Below, one piece after another: positions 33,567 through 42,114 of a stretch of DNA of 64,000 nucleotides. The notes under the pieces are model-generated. The model did no database searches. It was not told the DNA's origin and saw only the letters and a program-made list of their open reading frames with translations. Each line of letters opens with the position of its first letter. Position 1 is the stretch's first letter. A program made the position numbers and the translations under genes. The DNA comes from an uncultured Candidatus Melainabacteria bacterium (GTDB lineage Bacteria > Cyanobacteriota > Vampirovibrionia > Gastranaerophilales > Gastranaerophilaceae): NCBI GenBank assembly GCA_934754775.1, contig CAKVIM010000002.1, forward strand, positions 124,001 through 188,000. Direction: 5' to 3'.

Positions 33567-33584
33567 ATTGTATAGTTTTGTAAC
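33567..33584 (-). promoter_or_regulatory. HLR1-like motif upstream of the secreted zincin
   Basis: On the minus strand, GTTACAAA, AC, TATACAAT (8/8 and 7/8, spacing 2), ending 84 bases before the ATG at 33668. A further GTTACAAG half site lies inverted at 33552-33559. Confidence 0.5.
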
Positions 33585-33667
33585 GAAACGATTGCAATCT
33601 TTAAAGAAACTCGAAAACCGAGCCGTAAACACTAATACAAAGAATGAATTGATTAGGAGTATATGTT

Positions 33668-34228
33668 ATGAAAAAAGTTGTATTAGTGTTTTTTGCGTTT
33701 TTATTTTTGACACTTAACCAAGCATTTGCATACAGAGTAACAGATTTTTCAACTGATGCGAAAATTATTTCTGCTATGAGATTATTAGAGCAATCTGGTG
33801 AATACGACGTTTTCAGAAACATGCAAAAATACGGTATGCGAGTTAAATTCAGCGACTTATCAGGTGTAACAAGCAACGCCAGCAAAGCATACGCTGTTAG
33901 CACATATAACCAATATGGCACAAGAGTTATCTTGATTAACTCAATCTACAGAAACGCTCCTGCTGAACAAATCGCATGCTTAATCGCACACGAAAGCTGC
34001 CACACAGGATACAGTGCAAACTTGCAAGAAGAAACAATTGCAACACAAAAAGAAGCTGCTTGCTGGTCAAGATTAAAGGTTGCTTCTAAAGCTTATCCTG
34101 ATAGCAAATTAACAAGAAGATTAGACAGATTGAATGATTTATATATGGCATCATCTGAAGGTAACAACCTTGTTGAACAAAAGATTGCAAACAACGGTTT
34201 TTACAGAAACCAATTGGGTTTAAACTAA
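33668..34228 (+). CDS. Secreted HExxH putative metallopeptidase
   Basis: The 186-residue protein has a signal peptide (MKKVVLVFFAFLFLTLNQAFA), then a domain with the zinc motif HESCH in LIAHESCHTGYSANLQ (about 113-128) and a likely third ligand Glu in EETIATQKEAACW. Two cysteines (CLIAHESC) flank the motif and could pair. Its codon use (TCAACT, AACAACGGT) suggests good expression. It overlaps the convergent neighbour by nine bases at the 3' end. The natural substrate is unknown. Confidence 0.75.
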   Translation: MKKVVLVFFAFLFLTLNQAFAYRVTDFSTDAKIISAMRLLEQSGEYDVFRNMQKYGMRVKFSDLSGVTSNASKAYAVSTYNQYGTRVILINSIYRNAPAEQIACLIAHESCHTGYSANLQEETIATQKEAACWSRLKVASKAYPDSKLTRRLDRLNDLYMASSEGNNLVEQKIANNGFYRNQLGLN

Positions 34229-34819
34229 TTTATCGAGCATACTCGGCTCAATTTCTACCCACTCATATAGCTTCTGAAGTTCATTCTCAACAGCTTCCGG
34301 AGTCATGGTTTTAATCTTCTCGGGCGTAAGTTTCAATCGTTCAATAGCCTCATTTGCCAATGTAATCTTATTTTTGTTAGCTAATAAATGGTCATAACTG
34401 GCAACACCCGCTTTTTTCCCACAAATCATTGAAAGTGGCATATCATCAAGAACAGCGGCAATTGTGCTATAAACATCAATGCTTGGAGTCCTTACCATTG
34501 GATCAACTCGACCGCTCTCCCAGCCGCCAAATATCACAGCTTTAGCATCACCAAACTTCTGTTGAAAATTATCAACCATTTTCTGGAAATTATCAATAAA
34601 TGAGGTGCGATTAAAATATTGCGGATCAATATGTGCCATCAGATTATGCTCACCGGCATTAAGCACAACAGAAGTACAGCTATTAGCACTTCTCGTAAAA
34701 ACATCTTCTGCAACTTTGGCATCCTTAAGAGTATATCGCATACCCTCGCCGACTTCCACAGCCGAACGCCCCAAACTCTTAACCAATGGTTCTATCGTTT
34801 TAACAAAATTTATCTTCAT
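34220..34819 (-). CDS. Hypothetical protein, possible Cys-His deamidase-like fold
   Basis: The 199 residues have no signal peptide. The central run NSCTSVVLNAGEHNLMAHIDP (positions about 47-67) and AKAVIFGGWESGRVDP distantly recall the Cys...His arrangement of CheD/CNF-type deamidases. This is a weak pattern match. The C-terminal 60 residues are helical. A good AAGGG ribosome-binding site precedes the ATG at 34819. I do not recognise a family with confidence. Confidence 0.65.
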   Translation of the reverse strand: MKINFVKTIEPLVKSLGRSAVEVGEGMRYTLKDAKVAEDVFTRSANSCTSVVLNAGEHNLMAHIDPQYFNRTSFIDNFQKMVDNFQQKFGDAKAVIFGGWESGRVDPMVRTPSIDVYSTIAAVLDDMPLSMICGKKAGVASYDHLLANKNKITLANEAIERLKLTPEKIKTMTPEAVENELQKLYEWVEIEPSMLDKLV

Positions 34820-34900
34820 ATCTTACCCTTACTTATATTATTAAAGTTTGTTGAGAGTAAAATTTTGACTAATTGTTAAAAAGTTTTTACATAATAAAAA

Positions 34901-34935
34901 TGTTGGTCGGCGGGACTGCGTCCCGCCGACCAACA
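34901..34935 (-). terminator. Terminator after thrS
   Basis: A perfect 16-bp GC-rich stem (TGTTGGTCGGCGGGAC, loop of 3) followed on the minus strand by TTTTTATT. It starts 17 bases beyond the thrS stop. Confidence 0.85.
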
Positions 34936-34951
34936 TTATGAATCTCAAAAC

Positions 34952-36724
34952 TTACGCTCTATCTTTAATTTCTTTTTCGATATTCGCAATAAATTCATCT
35001 ACTGAAACCGTACCGACTTGACCTACGCCACGTTTTCTTACAGCAACAGCATTTGCTTCGATTTCCTTATCACCGATTACACAAACATAAGGAATCTTCT
35101 TATCTTGCAACGATTCTCTAATTTTGTAATTCATTGATTCAGATCTGTCATCAAGTTTTACTCTTATGCCTGCTGCACGCATTTTCTTGTAAACTTGTTC
35201 AGCAAAGTCTGCGTGTTTTTCGTTTGAAATAGGAACGATAGCCACTTGAGTTGGAGCCAACCAAGTAGGGAAAGCACCTGCATAGTGTTCAATCAAAATA
35301 CCGTGGAATCTTTCCATTGAACCAAAGATTACTCTGTGAAGCATAACAGGAGTTTTCATGCTGCCGTCTTTATCTTGGTACTTGATATCAAATCTTTCAG
35401 GAAGGTTGAAGTCAAGCTGAATTGTAGCACACTGCCAAGTTCTGCCGATAGCGTCTTTAACCTTGAAGTCGATTTTAGGACCGTAGAAAGCACCGTCGCC
35501 TTCGTTGATATCGTATTTCATACCACGTCTGTCCATCGCTTCTTTCAAGCCTGCTTCAGCTCTGTTCCAGTTTTCGATTTCACCTACAAAACTTTCTGGA
35601 CGAGTTGAAAGTTCAACCTCAAATTCCATCTTAAATATTTTCATTGTATCAGCTACGAAGTCGATAATTTCATTGATTTCATCAACCAATTGTTCCGGAG
35701 TACAGAAAATGTGAGCATCATCTTGAGTAAAACCTTGAACACGAGTCAAACCAGACAAAGCACCAGATTTTTCTTTTCTATATACAGTACCCAATTCAGC
35801 CATTCTTAATGGTAATGAACGGTAAGAATATCTGTTAGCTTGGTAAATTAAGATGTGGAACGGACAGTTCATCGGTTTTAAGATAAATTGTTCATCTGAA
35901 TCTTCATCTTTTTGGATAAAGAACATATTTTCTCTGTAGTGGTCTGCGTGACCTGAGATTTCCCACAATTTAGATTTTGCGATGTGAGGAGTGTTTACGA
36001 TTACGTAACCACGTTTTCTGTGTTCGCTTCTCCAGTAGTTTTCAATTTCTTCTCTTACTACAGCCAAGTTTGGATGCCATAAAACTAAACCGCCACCCAA
36101 TTCTTCACGAGTTGAGAATAAATCTAATTGAGTTCCTAATTTTCTGTGGTCACGTTTTTCAGCTTCTTCTAAGAAAGTTAGATAGCCTTGTAAATCTTCT
36201 TTGTTCCAATATGCTGTAGCATAAATTCTTTGAAGCATCTTGTTCTTTTCATTTCCACGCCAGTATGCACCTGCAACTTTAAGAAGCTTGATAGCGTTAC
36301 CTTTTATATAAGATGTGTTCGGGATGTGAGGTCCTGCACACAAATCGTTAAACAAAACGTTGCCGTCTTTGTCTTTTGTCAAGTACAAAGTAGGATTATC
36401 GTTTCTGTGTTCTTCCAATAATTCTGCCTTGTAGATTTCACCTTCTGCCTTGAATTCGGCAATTTGTTTGTCCACATCAGGAATAACATATTTTTCAAAC
36501 GTCAAATTTTGTTTGATAATGTTCTTCATTTCTTCTTCGATTTTAACCAAATCTTCATGCGTGAAAGCATAACCGTCTGTTAAATCAAAGTCGTAGTAAA
36601 AACCGTTATCTGTAGCCGGCCCGATTGCTAACTTTGCTTGTGGGAACAGCTTTTGAACGGCTTGTGCCATGATGTGTGAGCATGAGTGTCTTAGTACATG
36701 CAATGTTTCGTTGTTTTTTTCCAT
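34952..36724 (-). CDS. thrS: Threonyl-tRNA synthetase lacking the TGS domain
   Basis: The enzyme charges tRNA-Thr. It starts directly in the editing domain (MEKNNETLHVLRHSCSHIMA, with HxxxH and later CAGPHIPNT). The catalytic core has motif 2 (ELGTVYRKEKSGALSGLTRV) and the anticodon domain at the end. The 590 residues are about 50 fewer than the usual 640, the difference being the N-terminal TGS domain. A sound ribosome-binding site (AAAGGAT) marks this start. Confidence 0.96.
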   Translation of the reverse strand: MEKNNETLHVLRHSCSHIMAQAVQKLFPQAKLAIGPATDNGFYYDFDLTDGYAFTHEDLVKIEEEMKNIIKQNLTFEKYVIPDVDKQIAEFKAEGEIYKAELLEEHRNDNPTLYLTKDKDGNVLFNDLCAGPHIPNTSYIKGNAIKLLKVAGAYWRGNEKNKMLQRIYATAYWNKEDLQGYLTFLEEAEKRDHRKLGTQLDLFSTREELGGGLVLWHPNLAVVREEIENYWRSEHRKRGYVIVNTPHIAKSKLWEISGHADHYRENMFFIQKDEDSDEQFILKPMNCPFHILIYQANRYSYRSLPLRMAELGTVYRKEKSGALSGLTRVQGFTQDDAHIFCTPEQLVDEINEIIDFVADTMKIFKMEFEVELSTRPESFVGEIENWNRAEAGLKEAMDRRGMKYDINEGDGAFYGPKIDFKVKDAIGRTWQCATIQLDFNLPERFDIKYQDKDGSMKTPVMLHRVIFGSMERFHGILIEHYAGAFPTWLAPTQVAIVPISNEKHADFAEQVYKKMRAAGIRVKLDDRSESMNYKIRESLQDKKIPYVCVIGDKEIEANAVAVRKRGVGQVGTVSVDEFIANIEKEIKDRA

Positions 36725-36880
36725 TTTTTATCCTTTCTGTTATGGGATAAATCTCACTTCAAGCTAGTAATGACATTTACAGGCTTATTTATTTACCCCC
36801 GGGGTGGATCCCCCTAACTATTACAAGAAATATTTTAACACAAAATGGCTTTTAAGAACCTGTTATGCTATTATTATTTT

Positions 36881-37180
36881 ATGAAGAGAATAATTGTTGC
36901 TTTATTATTGATATCCTGCACAACGCCTGTTTTTGCAACAGAAACAACCGATTTTTTGTCTAAATTTTATAGCGAACAGGAAAACAAAAAAGTAGAAATC
37001 ATTTCAAAAAAAGAATTCCAAGACGGGCTTTACCAAGAAATTGGCGGCACTTATGTTTCTGAAATTTCTTACGGACAGGCAAAAATGAAAGCCAAAAAAG
37101 AACGCACACGCAAAGTTTCTTATGTTTGCATATTCGATAACGAACGAAAACCGATTTGGGGTTACGTTATTCCTCGCTAG
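36881..37180 (+). CDS. Small secreted protein, unknown
   Basis: The 99 residues have a signal peptide (MKRIIVALLLISCTTPVFA) and a short basic mature part ending RKPIWGYVIPR. I start at ATG 36881. It has no Shine-Dalgarno but lies six bases after a TATTAT at 36869-36874, so it is perhaps leaderless. A longer frame from 36845 would put polar residues before the signal. Its end overlaps the convergent neighbour by 14 bases. No family recognised. Confidence 0.6.
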   Translation: MKRIIVALLLISCTTPVFATETTDFLSKFYSEQENKKVEIISKKEFQDGLYQEIGGTYVSEISYGQAKMKAKKERTRKVSYVCIFDNERKPIWGYVIPR

Positions 37181-37439
37181 ACTTGTTATGAGAAACCTGC
37201 CAAACAGTGAAGAGTCCTGCCACTGAGCCGACTAAACCGTTCAGAGCAAGGGAATTTTTTGTTGGCGATTTTGAGAAATGAAATTTTCGAGATACAAAAT
37301 CAAGCCCTACACCAAAACCGAACCATGCCCCAGCAGTAGTTAACCCTTCATGTACGGGTTTTGGGGTGTTGTTTTTTAGAGTAACTTTATGATTTTTCGC
37401 ACAAAAAACTTGTGCCGGTGTAATGCATTGTATCTTCAT
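37167..37439 (-). CDS. Small protein with two hydrophobic segments
   Basis: The 90 residues start MKIQCITPAQVFCAKNHKVT and have two hydrophobic stretches (about 35-52, TTAGAWFGFGVGLDF, and 64-82, LALNGLVGSVAGLF), rich in Gly. The longer frame reaching 37544 runs into the tRNA-Leu gene, so I reject that start. The ribosome-binding site is weak (TTGAG). No family recognised. Confidence 0.5.
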   Translation of the reverse strand: MKIQCITPAQVFCAKNHKVTLKNNTPKPVHEGLTTAGAWFGFGVGLDFVSRKFHFSKSPTKNSLALNGLVGSVAGLFTVWQVSHNKSSEE

Positions 37440-37466
37440 CTCAAATCTTCTAGTGTAAAAAATAAA

Positions 37467-37550
37467 TGCCGATGGCCGGGGTCGAACCGGCACGTAGTTG
37501 CCTACACCAGATTTTGAGTCTGGCACGTCTACCAATTCCATCACATCGGC
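37467..37550 (-). tRNA. tRNA-Leu (CAA)
   Basis: The cloverleaf of 84 bases has a 7-bp acceptor stem GCCGATG/CATCGGC, an anticodon stem CCAGA/TCTGG with loop CTCAAAA (anticodon CAA, codon UUG), a long variable arm and the T-loop GGTTCGACCCC. CCA is not encoded. Confidence 0.93.
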
Positions 37551-37804
37551 ATGGTAATCAGTAAGTCTATTAAAACAGAAACAAAATCATTTTTCAAGCA
37601 CTTTGAAAAAATTTTAAAACACATAATAATTCTATATATTAAGATTTTGTAGGTTATAACCAAGAATACAAATGAATACACCTGAGCAAATAGAGGGAGC
37701 GACGAAAAGCGTAAGCTTTTCTATGTCGTGAGTTCTGCCTCGTCGTTGATAAATTTGCAATAAAAAAAGCCCCTTGATAGGACTTCCAATTTCTTTTATT
37801 TAAA

Positions 37805-37879
37805 TGGAGCGGGAGACGAGGCTCGAACTCGCGACATCCTCCTTGGCAAGGAGGCATTCTACCACTGAATTACCCCCGC
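37805..37879 (-). tRNA. tRNA-Gly (GCC)
   Basis: Acceptor GCGGGGG pairs with CTCCCGC, and the anticodon stem CCTCC/GGAGG has loop TTGCCAA (anticodon GCC). The T-loop is GAGTTCGAGCCTC, and CCA is encoded at 37805-37807. The spacer 37560-37804 to the tRNA-Leu gene holds only a GAAAAGC/GCTTTTC hairpin at about 37693-37722. Confidence 0.94.
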
Positions 37880-37927
37880 TCGGTATATTTCTATAATACA
37901 TGCTAAATTTTTAATTGCAAGGGGTTT

Positions 37928-38557
37928 TTAATTATTTATACAACGCTCAATCGGATTTTGAGGTCCTTTATCCGGCAAAAACCGCACATCTAGTAGTCTA
38001 TAGTCTTTTATTTTTCCGTTTCGATTTCTCACAACCTCAAACTTTGTATGCAAAGAATAAGTCATGCCCTTTGAGTCCTTAATCTTTCGTACCTTATTTT
38101 TAATAAACTCCATACCTTGGAGCACATAGTTCCTCAACGCAGCCTTTGATTCAGCTGAATATGGCGTTCCCAAAATATTTTTTGCAACTGATTTTGTTTT
38201 CCCGATATCTTTTGTCGCACGTTCTTCAAACAATGCTACATCTTTACCCGAAATCATGTACGAAATCGGTTCAAATTTCTTGCAATAAGGTGCATATTTA
38301 TCATAAAACGAGCGAACTTTGCTCAACAACCTAAAATCTTTATCAGAATCTTTCAGATACTGACGAACCCTCATTGCAACTTCATCTAATTTGCCATCCT
38401 GTTTATTTAACGTTCTTACCAGTTTCGATTGTAGTTTTTTCGTCAACTCTAAAGTAACTGCCGGTGCGTAGCTTCCATTTGTTTCTGCAACCCAGTGCAC
38501 GACCGGATAAGTTGATTTAAAGTTAAGAGTTTTGTTTGTAGTTGGTTGAATGTTCAT
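37928..38557 (-). CDS. Hypothetical protein with F-K leader
   Basis: The 209 residues begin MNIQPTTNKTLNFKSTYPVV, a leader similar to that of the sugar nucleotidyltransferase at 45077 (MNIQ... TNFKASY). The rest is basic and mixed helical with a beta-rich end (HTKFEVVRNRNGKIKDYRLLDVR, given in part). No signal peptide or membrane helix is seen, and no good ribosome-binding site. I do not recognise a domain. It lies between tRNA-Gly and an aminotransferase gene. Confidence 0.65.
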   Translation of the reverse strand: MNIQPTTNKTLNFKSTYPVVHWVAETNGSYAPAVTLELTKKLQSKLVRTLNKQDGKLDEVAMRVRQYLKDSDKDFRLLSKVRSFYDKYAPYCKKFEPISYMISGKDVALFEERATKDIGKTKSVAKNILGTPYSAESKAALRNYVLQGMEFIKNKVRKIKDSKGMTYSLHTKFEVVRNRNGKIKDYRLLDVRFLPDKGPQNPIERCINN

Positions 38558-38589
38558 ATCAATTTAAAAACCCGTAAAAATATTTTTTG

Positions 38590-39828
38590 CTAGTAATGGA
38601 ACCCATCTTCTTTCATTCTTCGAATAGCTTCTTTTAATTCTTCTTCCGAACAAACAATTGAAACTCTAAAGAACCCTTTTCCATACTCACCAAATGCATC
38701 TCCCGGAACTGCTATAACGCCTGATTTGTGCATAAGTTCATCAGTGAATTCTACAGAAGATTCATACCTCGGCGGAATCGGAAGCCACAAATAGAAAGTT
38801 GCATCAGGGATATTAAAATCACCCCAGCCCAATTCTTCTTTTAAGCCCTTGACGAACAAGTCTTGGCTCTTCTTAAATCTCTTATTCGCTTCCAAAATAT
38901 ATTCGTCGCCTTCTTTTGAGTTAAGAATAAACGCACATGCCTTTTGGAGAGCCTTAAACAAGCCCGAATCAAGAGTTGACTTAAGTTTTCCAAACGTACG
39001 TACTGCGTCCGAATTACCGCAGACCCAACCCAATCTCCAACCGGTTATCGCATAAGGTTTTGAAAAGCTATAAAATTCAACTGCAATATCTTTTGCCCCT
39101 TCAATTTCCAAAACGCTCATAGGTTTGAGTTCCGGCTTAAAGTACATATCGGTATAAGCAGCATCAGAAATAAGCAAAATATGGTGTTTTTTACAAAAAT
39201 CCACAACGCTTTGCAAATATTCTCTTGTAGCTGTTGCACCTAGCGGGTTATTCGGATAGTTTATAAGCATCGCTTTAACTTTTTTAGGATTGTACCCTTT
39301 TTTCAAAAAGTCTGCCCAAACCTTCTCCATATCAGGCATAAAATTATTTTCCGGAGTCAATGGAATAGGAAAAGCGGTTCCGCCTGAAACCTTAACCATT
39401 TCTTTATAAGACGCATACCCCGGGTCTGGAACAAGTACAATTTCTTTTTCTTCAACATTTGTTGTCGGGTTCAAAATTACTCTTATAAAGTTTGCAAGCC
39501 CCTCTTTAGAGCCGATTAGTGAAAAGATTTCTGTTGCAGGATCCAGCTCAACATTAAATCTCGTTTTCATTCTCTTAGCAATCGCTTCTCTAAAGAAAGG
39601 TTCCCCCTTCGGCGTAGAATAAAGATGCACGCCTTTTTCATCAAGAGCATTTTTTAATGCGTCAATCAAAGCTTGCGGCGGATTAGCTGTCGGAGCCCCC
39701 ATTGATAAAGATATCGGAGCTCTGCCTTTTGCCTTAAGTTCCGGCGTAATTCTTGCCACAGTTTCTTTTATACGAAACATGATATAAGTTTCAAGTGATT
39801 GAACGTAATCATTAAAAAATTCTTGCAT
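38590..39828 (-). CDS. Class I/II PLP-dependent aminotransferase (LL-DAP aminotransferase-like)
   Basis: A fold-type I aminotransferase. The substrate loop YSTPKGEPFFREAIAKRM, the PNNPLGATA motif (NYPNNPLGA), the Asp-Tyr pair DAAYTDMYF and the PLP lysine in SFSKPYAITGWRLGW (about 250-264) are present. The 412 residues and these motifs resemble the DapL/aspartate aminotransferase branch that cyanobacteria use for diaminopimelate synthesis, but the substrate is not certain. AAGGAA precedes the ATG. It stands alone. Confidence 0.85.
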   Translation of the reverse strand: MQEFFNDYVQSLETYIMFRIKETVARITPELKAKGRAPISLSMGAPTANPPQALIDALKNALDEKGVHLYSTPKGEPFFREAIAKRMKTRFNVELDPATEIFSLIGSKEGLANFIRVILNPTTNVEEKEIVLVPDPGYASYKEMVKVSGGTAFPIPLTPENNFMPDMEKVWADFLKKGYNPKKVKAMLINYPNNPLGATATREYLQSVVDFCKKHHILLISDAAYTDMYFKPELKPMSVLEIEGAKDIAVEFYSFSKPYAITGWRLGWVCGNSDAVRTFGKLKSTLDSGLFKALQKACAFILNSKEGDEYILEANKRFKKSQDLFVKGLKEELGWGDFNIPDATFYLWLPIPPRYESSVEFTDELMHKSGVIAVPGDAFGEYGKGFFRVSIVCSEEELKEAIRRMKEDGFHY

Positions 39829-39879
39829 ACAATATTCCTTCTTAAATCTCTTGATAAAGATTATTATATACCAATAAGA

Positions 39880-40191
39880 TTAAATTGAATAGTTTTTTAT
39901 TGCAGGAATCTTAACACAATTATCAAGGTACTCAATTGTACTCAATTTTTCGTTATACAGATACTTAATAAAGTTGAGATAAGACAGGTCAAACGAGCTT
40001 AGCAGAATATTTATCTCAAAACCTTCGGAGCAAAATGGCTCATAATCATAAACAACATAGCTGTTATATTTGCTTTTCCACTCTTTGCGTTCTATTTTGC
40101 AATTATTTTCTTCGGCAATATCTTCTACCCAATTTACGATGTCCTTGTTAATGTTCTTAAGTTCTAAATATTTATTCTGAAATTTTTCCAT
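39880..40191 (-). CDS. Hypothetical protein
   Basis: The 103 residues are polar and mixed alpha/beta (ELKNINKDIVNWVEDIAEEN at the start, FEINILLSSFDLSYLNFIKYL in the middle, given in part). There is no signal or membrane segment. GGAG lies 10 bases before the ATG. Codon use is AT-rich and less adapted than in its neighbours. It lies between the aminotransferase and uvrC. No family recognised. Confidence 0.55.
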   Translation of the reverse strand: MEKFQNKYLELKNINKDIVNWVEDIAEENNCKIERKEWKSKYNSYVVYDYEPFCSEGFEINILLSSFDLSYLNFIKYLYNEKLSTIEYLDNCVKIPAIKNYSI

Positions 40192-40311
40192 AACAACATA
40201 TCTCCATAAACCAATTGTAAAGGGTTATGCGTTAACATAAATTGCCTGTTAGTTTAGTTTTTGGTAGTAGAGTGTTAAAAGAAAGGATATTAGAAAAAAG
40301 TTTAAAAAACT

Positions 40312-41985
40312 CTAATTTCCTTCTGACGAAATCCCTTTAGAGCGTAGGTCACGGTGATACGTAATCGCAAACCTGTGTGCTTCATCACGAATTCTTTGTA
40401 TCAAATAAAGAGCATTAGAATCACGTGGCAAAAGAATTGACTGAGAATTATGCGGCAAAAATACTTCTTCTTCTCGCTTTGCGAGTGAGACAAAATCAAT
40501 ACCGTCCTTGCCAACTTTTATGCCCATTTCTTCAACAATTTGCATAACGCTGGAAAGCTGACCTTTACCACCGTCAATAATAATCAAATCAGGCTTTTCC
40601 CACTTAGGTTCACCAAGCCTTGAAAGTCTGCGGGACAGTACTTCTTTCATAGAAAGAAAATCGTCCGGTTTTCCTTCCGTTGACTTAACCTTAAATTTTC
40701 TGTACGCTGATTTTTTCGGCAACCCGTTTTGGAACACAACCATTGAAGCAACCGTATTTGTGCCCTGAATATGAGAAATATCGTAACACTCAATTCTATT
40801 CGGGAAATTCGTAAGATGAAGCTTTTCTGCCAAATATGAACCGACTTCATTAAAATCATCTCTAATTTGAGCCATTTTCTTAAGCTTGGCGTTTTCGAGC
40901 AAATTCGTAGCATTCTTCACGGCAAGCTCGTAAAGTTCTTTGTATTTACCCCTGCCATAATTTATCGTAACTTTTTTGCCTGATAAAATTTTCAACCAAT
41001 CCTGATAAAGTTCTTTATCCCCAATTTCTTCCAAATCTTTTGAAATAATTCTATCCGGAAATTCAAGTTTGAGTGCAGAATAATAATCTCTAAAGAAAGT
41101 CTCAAAATATTCGGATTTTTCGACATTATCAACAAAATAAGTAAAATCTTTTTTATCAATAAGTCTGCCTTCTCTAATCATCATAATAACAATCGCCAAA
41201 ATTCCATCCTCGTAAAGGACTGCGATAATATCTTCATTAAGTTTAGTATTTTCGTAAACAACCTTTTGTCTTTCAAGCGTTTTTTGCAAATCCAAATAGC
41301 TATCACGCATTTTTGCAGCTTTTTCAAACTGCTCTGCTTCAGCATATTTCTGCATTTGAGTCTGTATTTCTTTCAAAAGTTCAGACTGTTTACCCGTCAA
41401 AAACAACTCAACCTGCTGAATAAGTTTTTGGTACTCTTCCGGCGTAACTTTGCCCTGACATGGTGCCAAACACTTTCCAATATGGTAATAAAGACAAGGT
41501 CTGTTAGAGAACTTTGGCGTCTTACATTGCTTCAGCGGGAACAACCTTTTTAGAAAATCAAGAGTTGCGTACATCGCACCAACATCTGTATAAGGTCCAT
41601 AAAATCTGCCTTTATCAGGGTTAAGATTTTTTTTGCGTACAACCTGAATTCGTGGAAAATCTTCATCAGTAATCAAAAAATACGGGTATTTCTTATCATC
41701 CTTAAGCAAAATATTGTATTTTGGCTTATGTTTCTTGATTAAGTGTGATTCCAAAATCAAAGCTTCAACTTCAGAATCCGTTATTATATATTCGAGTTTC
41801 TCGATTTGAGAAACAAGAATATTGGTTTTCGGGCTTTCATGTTGTTTGTGAAAATAGCTATAAACACGGCGTTTAAGATTTTTTGCCTTACCAACATAGA
41901 TTATCTCACCGTCTTTATCGTAATAAAGATAACACCCCGGCTGCGTCGGCACAAGTTTAATCATTTCCAATAAAGCTTCATTCAT
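40312..41985 (-). CDS. uvrC: Excinuclease ABC subunit C without C-terminal HhH domain
   Basis: UvrC makes both cuts in nucleotide excision repair. The GIY-YIG domain (PTQPGCYLYYDKDGEIIYVG, about 13-32), a Cys-rich region (CLYYHIGKCLAPC), the UVR motif (EAEQFEKAAKMRDSYLDL) and the RNase H-like endonuclease (CYDISHIQGT, IDGGKGQL) are all present. It stops soon after RDEAHRFAITYHR at residue 557, without the tandem helix-hairpin-helix that ends most UvrC proteins (about 600 aa). The next 100 bases encode no such domain. The predicted mRNA is leaderless. Confidence 0.95.
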   Translation of the reverse strand: MNEALLEMIKLVPTQPGCYLYYDKDGEIIYVGKAKNLKRRVYSYFHKQHESPKTNILVSQIEKLEYIITDSEVEALILESHLIKKHKPKYNILLKDDKKYPYFLITDEDFPRIQVVRKKNLNPDKGRFYGPYTDVGAMYATLDFLKRLFPLKQCKTPKFSNRPCLYYHIGKCLAPCQGKVTPEEYQKLIQQVELFLTGKQSELLKEIQTQMQKYAEAEQFEKAAKMRDSYLDLQKTLERQKVVYENTKLNEDIIAVLYEDGILAIVIMMIREGRLIDKKDFTYFVDNVEKSEYFETFFRDYYSALKLEFPDRIISKDLEEIGDKELYQDWLKILSGKKVTINYGRGKYKELYELAVKNATNLLENAKLKKMAQIRDDFNEVGSYLAEKLHLTNFPNRIECYDISHIQGTNTVASMVVFQNGLPKKSAYRKFKVKSTEGKPDDFLSMKEVLSRRLSRLGEPKWEKPDLIIIDGGKGQLSSVMQIVEEMGIKVGKDGIDFVSLAKREEEVFLPHNSQSILLPRDSNALYLIQRIRDEAHRFAITYHRDLRSKGISSEGN

Positions 41986-41991
41986 AATGAT

Positions 41992-41997
41992 ATTATA
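41992..41997 (-). promoter_or_regulatory. -10 predicting a leaderless uvrC transcript
   Basis: On the minus strand TATAAT is followed by six bases and the ATG at 41985. TAGACT lies 16 bases upstream as a fair -35. Confidence 0.5.
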
Positions 41998-42037
41998 CTA
42001 CATTCCGACTCCCAGTCTATATCGTTAATTATAGAAT

Positions 42038-42110
42038 GTTGTTGGGCAAGTATGCCCAACCTACTGCTACTATATCACTAATGGGGGACGTTGTCAGGCT
42101 GAAAACCCAA
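42038..42110. repeat. Short palindromic repeat words
   Basis: GTTGGGCA, AGTA, TGCCCAAC and then CCTACTGC, followed by a second AACCCAACCTACT. The words resemble the palindromic intergenic repeats elsewhere in the window, and lie between uvrA and uvrC. Confidence 0.5.
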
Positions 42111-42114
42111 CCTA

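Noticed and set aside
37440..37544. N-terminal extension of the 90-residue protein
   Set aside because: These codons lie over the tRNA-Leu gene and are not a plausible protein start.
37654..37857. Frame on the minus strand between the tRNA genes
   Set aside because: It crosses tRNA-Gly and has no start signals.
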